Source: Burkholderiaceae bacterium (GTDB taxonomy: Bacteria; Pseudomonadota; Gammaproteobacteria; Burkholderiales; Burkholderiaceae_D). From it: a stretch of 32,113 nucleotides of DNA. Below the pieces are notes generated by a model, which saw only the letters and a program-made list of their open reading frames with translations, made no database searches and was not told the origin of the DNA. Both the position numbers and the translations under genes were made by a program. Numbering within the stretch: the stretch's first letter is position 1; each line of letters begins with the position of its first letter. Positions 25,484-32,113 of the stretch are shown here, piece by piece. The stretch is from NCBI GenBank assembly GCA_023653025.1, contig JAMNXS010000033.1, positions 1-32,113 on the forward strand. Direction: 5' to 3'.

Positions 25484-26713
25484 ATGGCTGATACCTTGAT
25501 CAAGGTAGACCTGTCGAAGCCCGCCACCGAGAACGAAAAGGTGCACAACCGCTGGCATCCGGACATTCCGATGGCCTGCTGGGTCAATCCGGGCGACGAG
25601 TTCATCCTCGAGACCTATGACTGGACCGGCGGCTACATCCAGAACAACGACAGCGCCGACGACGTACGCGACGTCGACCTGTCCACCGTGCATTACTTGT
25701 CAGGCCCGGTCGGCGTCAAGGGCGCGCAACCGGGCGACCTGCTGGTGGTCGATCTGCTTGACATCGGCGCGAAGGATGACAGCCAGTGGGGCTTCAACGG
25801 CTTCTTCAGCAAGAAGAACGGCGGCGGCTTCCTGACCGACCACTTCCCGCTGGCGCAAAAGTCGATCTGGGACTTCCACGGCATGTTCACCACGTCGCGC
25901 CACGTGCCCGGCGTAAAGTACGCCGGCCTGATCCACCCGGGGCTGATCGGCACGCTGCCCGACCAGAAGATGCTCGACATGTGGAACGAGCGCGAAGTCG
26001 ACTTCATCGCGACCCAGCCCGACCGCGTGCCGCCGCTGGCCAATCCGCCGTTCGCCAAAACGGCGCACTGCGGCCAGGCCATCGGCGAGGTCGCCGCAAA
26101 AATCGCGGCCGAAGGCGCGCGCACCGTGCCGCCGCGCGAGCATGGCGGCAACTGCGACATCAAGGACCTGTCGCGCGGCTCGAAGATCTTCTTCCCGGTG
26201 TATGTCGATGGCGCGGGACTATCGGTCGGCGACCTGCACTTCTCGCAGGGCGATGGCGAGATCACCTTCTGCGGCGCGATCGAGATGGCCGGCTGGGTAC
26301 ACATGAAGGTGCAGCTGATCAAGGGCGGCATGGCCAAGTACGGTATCCGGAACCCGATCTTCAAGCCCAGCCCGATCACGCCGAACTACAAGGACTACCT
26401 GATCTTCGAAGGCATCTCGGTCGACGAGCAGGGCAAGCAGCATTATCTCGACGTAAATGTCGCGTACCGCCAGGCCTGCCTGAACGCCATCGAGTACCTG
26501 AAGAAGTTTGGCTACTCGGGCGCACAGGCGTACTCGATCCTGGGCACGGCGCCGGTGCAGGGCCATATCAGCGGCGTGGTCGACATTCCGAACGCCTGCG
26601 CAACCTTGTGGCTGCCGACGGAGATCTTCGACTTCGACATTAACCCGACGGCGGCAGGCCCGATCAAGCACCTCGACGGCTCGATCGACATGCCGATCTC
26701 GCCGGACCTGTGA
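25484..26713 (+). CDS. fmdA: formamidase, FmdA/AmdA family
   Basis: A 409-aa cytoplasmic enzyme that hydrolyses formamide (and other short amides more slowly) to ammonia and formate. The N-terminus MADTLIKVDLSKPATENEKV and the stretch RWHPDIPMACWVNPGDEF are close to the Methylophilus methylotrophus formamidase. The conserved HGGNCDIKDL (residues 220-229) is the probable metal/active-site motif. No signal peptide. The ATG at 25484 follows AAAGGGA. Placed directly after the transporter genes, it gives uptake followed by hydrolysis, as in the Methylophilus fmd cluster. Confidence 0.95.
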   Translation: MADTLIKVDLSKPATENEKVHNRWHPDIPMACWVNPGDEFILETYDWTGGYIQNNDSADDVRDVDLSTVHYLSGPVGVKGAQPGDLLVVDLLDIGAKDDSQWGFNGFFSKKNGGGFLTDHFPLAQKSIWDFHGMFTTSRHVPGVKYAGLIHPGLIGTLPDQKMLDMWNEREVDFIATQPDRVPPLANPPFAKTAHCGQAIGEVAAKIAAEGARTVPPREHGGNCDIKDLSRGSKIFFPVYVDGAGLSVGDLHFSQGDGEITFCGAIEMAGWVHMKVQLIKGGMAKYGIRNPIFKPSPITPNYKDYLIFEGISVDEQGKQHYLDVNVAYRQACLNAIEYLKKFGYSGAQAYSILGTAPVQGHISGVVDIPNACATLWLPTEIFDFDINPTAAGPIKHLDGSIDMPISPDL

Positions 26714-26735
26714 TCGTCATCAGCGGAGATCATTC

Positions 26736-27077
26736 ATGCCGACTTACGACTATGAGTGCCCGGACTGCGGCGGCTTCGAGGCCATCCGCCCGATATCGGC
26801 GCGCAACGAGCCGGCCGACTGCCCGCACTGCGGCAGCTCGTCCGCGCGCGTGGTGGTGGCCAGCTTCGGTCTTGCGTATCTTGACGGAACGACGGTGAAG
26901 GCCATGGACGCCAACGAGCGTTCGCGGCACGAGCCGAGGAGCTCGAAGAACACCGCGAGCCACCGGCATCCGGCCGGTTGCGGTTGCTGCTCGTCGAGCC
27001 GCAAGACAACCACGGTCACAGCGCCCAACGGCGCCAAGGCCTTTCCGTCGAAGCGGCCCTGGATGATCAGCCACTGA
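26736..27077 (+). CDS. fmdB: FmdB-family zinc-ribbon protein
   Basis: A 113-aa protein with the FmdB zinc ribbon at its N-terminus: CPDC at residues 8-11 and CPHC at 29-32, within MPTYDYECPDCGGFE. A second group of Cys (82, 84, 85) follows in a His/Ser-rich tail. FmdB was proposed as a regulator of formamidase synthesis; in other genomes the domain occurs as a small accessory protein, so its role is uncertain. It starts at the ATG at 26736, 22 bp after fmdA, and a terminator-like hairpin follows at 27128. Confidence 0.9.
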   Translation: MPTYDYECPDCGGFEAIRPISARNEPADCPHCGSSSARVVVASFGLAYLDGTTVKAMDANERSRHEPRSSKNTASHRHPAGCGCCSSSRKTTTVTAPNGAKAFPSKRPWMISH

Positions 27078-27127
27078 CGTTCCCCCTGGCCGTCGCGGGT
27101 ATTGGTTCGCCGATGCCCGCGACGACG

Positions 27128-27163
27128 CGCCCCGCTCGCAGGAATGCGCCGGCGGGCGTTTTT
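27128..27163 (+). terminator. probable intrinsic terminator of the urt-fmd operon
   Basis: CGCCCCGC (27128-27135) pairs with GCGGGCG (27152-27158) with one bulge, followed by five T residues. It lies 50 bp after fmdB, suggesting the operon ends here and ctaD has its own promoter in 27164-27335. I see no other feature in that gap. Confidence 0.55.
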
Positions 27164-27335
27164 ATGTATCCGAAGCGAGGCGAAGCTTCAGGCGCGTCAA
27201 ATGATGGCAGCGCCATTTTGCGGCGGACCCGAGAATTTCATCGGGCGGGGCACTGTCCAATCGGCGGGCGTGCATCCGGGAACGGTCCGGGTCGCGGCCC
27301 GTGGTGAACCTTTCCGCCAGACAAGCGAGCCCGCC

Positions 27336-28994
27336 ATGCCTCCCAGCACCCGCACCACCGCCAGCGCCCCAGTCAGCGCCACCATCAGCGCCACCCATGC
27401 TCCCGGCTCCACCGTGATCGGCACGCCGGAGCATCCGCACGAGCACCAGCATGCGACGCCGCACGGCTGGCGGCGCTGGGCCTATGCCACCAACCACAAG
27501 GACATCGGCACGATGTACCTCGTGTTTTCGCTGGCGATGCTGATGTCGGGCGGGCTGCTGGCGATGCTGATCCGCGCCGAACTGTTTCAGCCCGGGCTGC
27601 AGATGATGCAGCCCGAGTTCTACAACCAGCTCGTCACGCTGCACGGGTTGGTGATGGTGTTCGGCGCCATCATGCCCGCCTTCGTCGGCTTCGCGAACTG
27701 GATGATCCCGCTGCAGATCGGCGCCGCCGACATGGCGTTCGCGCGGATGAACAATTTCTCGTTCTGGCTGCTGCCGCCGGCGGCCATATTGCTGATGGGA
27801 TCCTTCGCCGTCGAGGGCGGCGCGACCGCCTCCGGCTGGACGCTCTATCCGCCGCTGTCGGTGCAGATGGGCATCGGCATGGACATGGCCATCCTCGCGG
27901 TGCACCTGATGGGGATTTCGTCCATCCTCGGCGCGATCAACATCGTCACCACCGTGCTGAACATGCGCGCGCCGGGCATGACGCTGATGAAGATGCCGCT
28001 GTTCTGCTGGAACTGGCTGATCACAGCCTACCTGCTGATTGCCGTCATGCCGGTATTGGCCGGCGCGGTGACGATGGTCCTGACCGACCGCCATTTCGGC
28101 ACCACCTTCTTCAACGCGGCCGGCGGCGGCGATCCGGTGATGTTCCAGCATCTGTTCTGGTTCTTCGGCCATCCCGAGGTCTACATCATGATCCTGCCCG
28201 GGTTCGGCATTATCTCGCACGTGATACCGGCCTTCTCGCGCAAGCCGCTGTTTGGCTACGCGTCGATGGTCTATGCGACTTCGGCGATCGCCATTCTGTC
28301 CTTCATCGTCTGGGCGCACCACATGTTCACCACCGGCATGCCGGTCACGGCCCAGCTGTTCTACATGTATGCGACGATGCTGGTGGCTGTGCCGACCGGC
28401 GTGAAGATCTTCAACTGGCTGGCCACGATGTGGCGCGGCTCGCTGTCGTTCGAGACGCCGATGCTGTGGGCCATCGGCTTCATCTTCGTCTTCACGATGG
28501 GCGGCTTCACCGGCCTGATCCTCGCCGTGACCCCGATCGACATCCAGGTACACGACACCTATTACGTGATCGCGCACTTCCACTACGTGCTGGTGGCCGG
28601 CTCGCTATTCGCGCTGTTCACCGGGTACTACTTCTGGGCGCCGAAATGGACGGGCCACAAGATCAACGAATGGCGCGGCAAGTTCCATTTCTGGAATTCG
28701 ATCATCTGGTTCAATGTCGGCTTCTTCCCGATGCACTTCCTCGGGCTGGCCGGCATGCCGCGCCGCTACGTCGATTATCCGGCGCAGTTCGCCGATTTCA
28801 ACATGGTCGCCAGCATCGGCGCCTTCCTGTTCGGCCTGTCGCAGGTCTACTTCATCTTTTGGGTGCTGATACCCAACATCCGCGGCGGCGAGAAGGCGCC
28901 CGCCCATCCGTGGGATGGCGCCGAAGGCCTCGAGTGGACCGTGCCCAGTCCTGCTCCCTGGCATACCTTCGACAAGCCGCCGGTCGTGAAATGA
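27336..28994 (+). CDS. ctaD: cytochrome c oxidase subunit I (solitary aa3-type)
   Basis: A 552-aa haem-copper oxidase subunit with about 12 membrane helices. Heme-a ligands are His103 (LHGLVMVFG) and His416; heme-a3 His414 (AHFHYV); CuB ligands are His279 with the cross-linked Tyr283 (GHPEVY) and His328-His329 (WAHHM). The D-channel Asp132 and Asn-Asn ([10 protein letters not shown]) and Glu281 are present, so proton pumping looks intact. The N-terminal 45 residues are His- and Pro-rich ([14 protein letters not shown]). The ATG at 27336 is chosen because relatives begin with a hydrophilic leader near here. No subunit II or III, and no assembly gene, is beside it, which is unusual. It lies between two FmdA-family genes. 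Confidence 0.96.
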   Translation: MPPSTRTTASAPVSATISATHAPGSTVIGTPEHPHEHQHATPHGWRRWAYATNHKDIGTMYLVFSLAMLMSGGLLAMLIRAELFQPGLQMMQPEFYNQLVTLHGLVMVFGAIMPAFVGFANWMIPLQIGAADMAFARMNNFSFWLLPPAAILLMGSFAVEGGATASGWTLYPPLSVQMGIGMDMAILAVHLMGISSILGAINIVTTVLNMRAPGMTLMKMPLFCWNWLITAYLLIAVMPVLAGAVTMVLTDRHFGTTFFNAAGGGDPVMFQHLFWFFGHPEVYIMILPGFGIISHVIPAFSRKPLFGYASMVYATSAIAILSFIVWAHHMFTTGMPVTAQLFYMYATMLVAVPTGVKIFNWLATMWRGSLSFETPMLWAIGFIFVFTMGGFTGLILAVTPIDIQVHDTYYVIAHFHYVLVAGSLFALFTGYYFWAPKWTGHKINEWRGKFHFWNSIIWFNVGFFPMHFLGLAGMPRRYVDYPAQFADFNMVASIGAFLFGLSQVYFIFWVLIPNIRGGEKAPAHPWDGAEGLEWTVPSPAPWHTFDKPPVVK

Positions 28995-29064
28995 CGTATT
29001 GATGCCATCCCGGAATGCTGGCAGATTGTCCGGCACAACCATTTCCAGCCTCCGGGACGCATCG

Positions 29065-30294
29065 ATGAAAACTACCGCCCTCGCCCTCCTGCTCGCCGTC
29101 GCCGCCGCCGGTGCCGACGCCGACGCCATGCCCCTGCAACCGCTGGCCGACAAGCCGGGCCGGCTGACGGTCAAGGGCCTGCCTGGCAAGGTCTACTACG
29201 TGCCGTCGACGCCCGAGACCATACAGTGGGGCTACCTGCCGAATGCGAGCGACCGCCCGCTGCTGACCGTGCCCTCGGGCGCGACCGTCGTCTTCGACAC
29301 GCTGTCGCACGAGGGTTTGCTCGAGGATCAGGGGCGCGATGCGCAGCGCTACTTCGCCGCTCAGGGCGTGCCCGCGAACAGGGTGCTCAAGGATGCGATC
29401 GCGATCACCCGCTCGGCGCTGCCGCACGACTTCGCCAAGGACGGCCCGCACATCGTCACCGGCCCGATCGCCGTCGCCGGCGCGCAGCCGGGAGACGTGC
29501 TGAAGGTGGAAGTGCTCGCCGTCACGCCGCGCGTGCCGTACGGCGTCATCAGCAACCGCCATGGCAGGGGGGCGCTGCCGGGCGAATTTCCCGAAGGCCC
29601 GAAGCCGGAACCCGATGCCAGCGCCGCCGAGCCGGAGAAATTCCGCAACGTCTCGGTCTTCACGCCGATCCGGAAAGACCGGCGCGGCCAGTGGCAGGGC
29701 GTGATGAAAAACGCGCGCGGCGACGAGGTCACTTTTCCGACCGCGCCTTTCATGGGCGTGATGGGCGTGGCTGCCGCCACCGGCGAGCCGGTGCATTCGG
29801 TGCCGCCCGGCGTCCATGGCGGCAACATGGACGTGAAGGATCTCGGCGTCGGCAGCATCGTCTACCTGCCGGTGTTCGTGCCAGGCGCGAACTTCTACAC
29901 CGGCGACCCGCACATGGCGCAGGCCAATGGCGAAGTGGCGCTGACTGCGCTCGAGCATTCGATGCGCGCGACCTTCCGGCTCACGCTGCTCAAGCAGGGC
30001 GACCCGCGCATTCCATCGGCCTCCGGCTCGCTGGCCAAGCCCTTCGGCGAGACGAAGGATTACTGGATCGCGATCGGCCTCGACCCCGATCTCGACGAGG
30101 CAATGAAGGATGCCGTGCGCGAAGCGCTGCGCTTCCTGCACGAGAAGCTGGGCATGGATCGCGCGGTGGCGCTGGCCTACCTTTCGGCCGCGACCGACTT
30201 CAACGTCTCGCAGGTCGTCGACCGCACCAAGGGCATCCACGCGCTGATCAGGAAGCGCGACTTCGCGACAGTGAAGCGCCGATCTTCTCGGTGA
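29065..30294 (+). CDS. exported acetamidase/formamidase-family protein
   Basis: A 409-aa relative of FmdA/AmdA with a clear signal peptide (MKTTALALLLAVAAAGADAD), so it would act in the periplasm. The motif HGGNMDVKDLGVGSIVYLPV (residues 251-270) matches the active-site block of fmdA. A middle segment (about 165-200) is rich in Pro, Glu and Asp and differs from cytoplasmic formamidase. The ATG at 29065 lies shortly after the ctaD stop; the frame begins earlier at 28999 but only the signal peptide from 29065 makes sense. It may hydrolyse amides outside the membrane, or have another amide substrate. Substrate not predictable. Confidence 0.9.
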   Translation: MKTTALALLLAVAAAGADADAMPLQPLADKPGRLTVKGLPGKVYYVPSTPETIQWGYLPNASDRPLLTVPSGATVVFDTLSHEGLLEDQGRDAQRYFAAQGVPANRVLKDAIAITRSALPHDFAKDGPHIVTGPIAVAGAQPGDVLKVEVLAVTPRVPYGVISNRHGRGALPGEFPEGPKPEPDASAAEPEKFRNVSVFTPIRKDRRGQWQGVMKNARGDEVTFPTAPFMGVMGVAAATGEPVHSVPPGVHGGNMDVKDLGVGSIVYLPVFVPGANFYTGDPHMAQANGEVALTALEHSMRATFRLTLLKQGDPRIPSASGSLAKPFGETKDYWIAIGLDPDLDEAMKDAVREALRFLHEKLGMDRAVALAYLSAATDFNVSQVVDRTKGIHALIRKRDFATVKRRSSR

Positions 30295-30309
30295 TTGATA
30301 AGATGGGCC

Positions 30310-31005
30310 ATGTGCTCGAACTACACTCCCGCCAAGCGCGAGTCGCTCGCGCGCCATTTCGGCGTCGATGCGCCTGCTGACGACTGGAAAGACGAGACCT
30401 ATCCCGGCTATCTCGCGCCCATCGTGCGGCTGGCCGACGACGGCTCCGGCGCAACCGAGAGCGTGGCGGCCTGCTTCGGCATGGTGCCGCACTGGGCCGA
30501 GCTGAAACTCGCGCGCCACACCTACAACGCGCGCAGCGAGACGGCGGCGAGCAAGCCCTCGTTCCGGCATGCGGTGGCGAAACGGCAGCTGTGCATCGTG
30601 CCGGCCGAATCGATCTTCGAGCCCAGCCATGAAACCGGCAAGGCAGTGCGCTGGCGCATCGCGCGCGACGACGGCGCGCCGATGGGGCTGGCGGGGCTGT
30701 GGGAATGGCGGCCCCATGGCGGGCCCGGCGACAGGCCGCTGCTGTCGTTCACGATGCTGACCATCAATGCCGATACGCACCCGCTGATGAAACGCTTCCA
30801 TCGTCCGGAAGACGAGAAGCGGATGGTGGTGATACTGCGCGAGGATCAGTACCGGCCCTGGCTGCAGGCCCCCGGCGAGATCGCGGATTTTCTGTTGCCG
30901 TATCCGGCCGAGGGGCTCGTGTCGGAACCGGCGGCGCGCGCGACGGCACCGCGGGCGCCGAAGGTGAAGGCGCCGCAGGTGTTACCCAAGTCCTTGTGGG
31001 ATTAG
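30310..31005 (+). CDS. SRAP-domain protein (YedK/HMCES family)
   Basis: A 231-aa protein that forms a DNA-protein crosslink with abasic sites in single-stranded DNA. The catalytic Cys is residue 2 (MCSNYTP), which becomes the N-terminal residue after Met removal. The other catalytic residues are visible as Asn73 (TYNARSE), Glu100 (IVPAESIFEP) and His164 (KRFHRPED). The ATG at 30310 is fixed by Cys2, and the earlier TG-start frames in the track would destroy this. The C-terminal 25 residues are Pro/Lys-rich (APKVKAPQVLPKSLWD). It follows the exported amidase by 15 bp; functional connection is unlikely. Confidence 0.93.
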   Translation: MCSNYTPAKRESLARHFGVDAPADDWKDETYPGYLAPIVRLADDGSGATESVAACFGMVPHWAELKLARHTYNARSETAASKPSFRHAVAKRQLCIVPAESIFEPSHETGKAVRWRIARDDGAPMGLAGLWEWRPHGGPGDRPLLSFTMLTINADTHPLMKRFHRPEDEKRMVVILREDQYRPWLQAPGEIADFLLPYPAEGLVSEPAARATAPRAPKVKAPQVLPKSLWD

Positions 31006-31065
31006 CAGGAGGGATGGCAGGTTGCCACCCGGTGGTGCGGGAAGAACACGGTCGCCGGGAGGAAG

Positions 31066-31099
31066 CATAGGGCGGGTAGAGCCGAAGGCGAAACCCGCC
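31066..31099 (+). repeat. REP-like element, copy 3
   Basis: A 34-nt unit beginning CATAGGGCGGGTAGAGCC and ending GAAACCCGCC. It matches copy 2 (7954) at most positions; the stem bases changed together (GGCGGAT/ATCCGCC became GGCGGGT/ACCCGCC). It also lies between convergent genes. Confidence 0.8.
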
Positions 31100-31106
31100 G
31101 CTGTGA

Positions 31107-31625
31107 TCAGCAACCTGAATCGTTCGTGCTGCCGTCGGCCATGATGGTGTTGCACAGCTTGGCGCCGTCGAACTTCGCGCCATCGACTTTCGCGCCCGTC
31201 AGGTTCGCGCCCTTCATGTTCGCGCCGGGGAAGACCGCATTCGACAGATCCGCACCTTGCAGATTGGCGTCGCGCAGGAACGCGCCCTGAAAGTTCGCGC
31301 CGTTCAGTTTTGCTTCGGACAGGTTGGCCTTCTTCAGGTTGGCGCTCTCGAAACTGGTCGACAGCGTGCGCTTCTCCATTGGACGCTGCGAGAGATCAGC
31401 CTTCGACAAGTTCGCACCGGCGAGATTGGCGTTCTGGAAATCCGCGCCGCGCAGGTCGGCACCGGACAGCGCCGCGTCGGTCAGGTCGCAGTATTTGCAG
31501 GCGTTCGTGACGCGCAGGTTCTCGACTTTCGCCGGATCGGCAGCGACAGCGGTCAGTACCGCCGCGGACGCGACGGCAAGTGCGGCCAGTTTGAGGGCCG
31601 CGAGGTGTTTCGATTGCAGTGACAC
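31107..31625 (-). CDS. exported pentapeptide-repeat protein
   Basis: A 172-aa protein made of about 20 A(D/N)LXX-type pentapeptide repeats (ADLRGADFQNANLAGANLSK and so on; NLKKANLSEAKLNGANFQGA) that would fold as a right-handed quadrilateral helix. A signal peptide (residues 1-28, ending AVAA) sends it to the periplasm. Cys43 and Cys46 (CKYC) and a C-terminal Cys172 might form disulfides. The start is a GTG at 31625 with GGAG nine bases upstream. It resembles other exported pentapeptide proteins of unknown role, not the cytoplasmic gyrase-protecting Qnr group. Function unknown. Confidence 0.9.
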   Translation of the reverse strand: MSLQSKHLAALKLAALAVASAAVLTAVAADPAKVENLRVTNACKYCDLTDAALSGADLRGADFQNANLAGANLSKADLSQRPMEKRTLSTSFESANLKKANLSEAKLNGANFQGAFLRDANLQGADLSNAVFPGANMKGANLTGAKVDGAKFDGAKLCNTIMADGSTNDSGC

Positions 31626-31796
31626 TTTGAAATTCTCCGAAGTACAGACATCTGCGCAGACGCGCGCCCTGCATGATACTGGATCCCGATGACAGCGAAT
31701 CCGCAGCTATGCCGGCCAATCCTTTTAATTTTTATCAAGCTTCCACGCGTTGCCGCTGGTTACGATTCATCCGTGCCAACATGAAAGGATCCTTCG

Positions 31797-32113
31797 ATGA
31801 GCATGATCGGTGAATTCCGCGAGTTCGCGCTCAAGGGCAACGTGGTCGATCTCGCAGTCGGCGTGATCATCGGTGCTGCCTTCGGCAAGATCGTCGACTC
31901 GCTGGTCGGCGACATCATCATGCCCGTGATCGGCATGATCGTCGGCGGCCTGGACTTCAGCAATTATTTTTTGCCGCTCGCCGGCCAGACGGCCGCCACG
32001 CTGGCCGAGGCAAAGAAAGCCGGCGCCGTGCTCGCCTACGGCAGCTTCATCACCGTCGCGCTGAACTTCGTCATTCTCGCCTTCATCATCTTCCTGATGG
32101 TCAGGCAGATGAA
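31797..32113 (+). CDS. mscL: large-conductance mechanosensitive channel MscL (N-terminal part)
   Basis: MscL opens under membrane tension to release solutes on osmotic downshock. The N-terminus reads [20 protein letters not shown], the conserved amphipathic helix and start of TM1 ([20 protein letters not shown]), then a periplasmic loop and TM2 ([20 protein letters not shown]). About 105 residues are visible; the C-terminus is outside. The ATG at 31797 follows AAAGGA seven bases upstream; a second ATG two codons later is less likely. Confidence 0.97.
   Translation, partial: MSMIGEFREFALKGNVVDLAVGVIIGAAFGKIVDSLVGDIIMPVIGMIVGGLDFSNYFLPLAGQTAATLAEAKKAGAVLAYGSFITVALNFVILAFIIFLMVRQM

Noticed and set aside
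1-32113. CRISPR arrays, tRNA or rRNA genes, insertion sequences and prophage genes
   Set aside because: No regularly spaced repeats, no tRNA-like cloverleaf arms, no transposase or integrase motifs were found by reading both strands.

Overview
The window looks like a high-GC betaproteobacterial chromosome, probably Burkholderiales. Pointers are the style of MnmG, GTP-type PEP carboxykinase, RluA-family and CtaD proteins, the codon use, and universal-type parS sites next to mnmG. This placement is inferred from family resemblance, not from a search. No tRNA, rRNA, CRISPR array, IS element or prophage gene was found.

Region 1 (1-7.5 kb) is a probable replication and segregation zone. It holds the 5' part of mnmG (minus strand) and two ParB-type palindromes, one perfect and inside the end of a TSUP permease gene. 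Next comes an mmsA/GMC-dehydrogenase pair facing a LysR regulator, a layout known from 3-hydroxypropionate catabolism. Two convergent LysR genes then flank an AT-rich gap of about 550 bp with one perfect DnaA box and several near-consensus boxes. I read this gap as a candidate oriC, although dnaA is not in the window.

Region 2 (7.5-15.7 kb) is mostly housekeeping: a 70-aa unknown protein, a REP-like inverted pair, an MFS transporter, an RluA-family pseudouridine synthase, pckG, a MOSC protein, an unknown protein, a one-domain asparaginase and a CAP lipoprotein. A strong intrinsic terminator at 14.03 kb has no obvious gene upstream of it.

Region 3 (15.7-30.3 kb) is an amide-utilisation locus. 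On the minus strand lie a 1130-aa NCS1 permease-histidine kinase-receiver fusion and its LuxR-type response regulator. They diverge from a five-gene urea/amide-type ABC transporter followed by fmdA (formamidase) and fmdB. The 474-bp divergent promoter carries two 16-bp TACGTCA palindromes that could be the regulator's operators. Beyond fmdB come a solitary ctaD (cytochrome oxidase subunit I) and a second, exported FmdA-family protein. The simplest model is that the permease-like sensor detects an amide or nucleobase-like compound, the response regulator turns on uptake, and cytoplasmic FmdA releases ammonia and formate.

Region 4 (30.3-32.1 kb) holds a SRAP (YedK/HMCES) protein, a third REP-like copy, an exported pentapeptide-repeat protein and the start of mscL.
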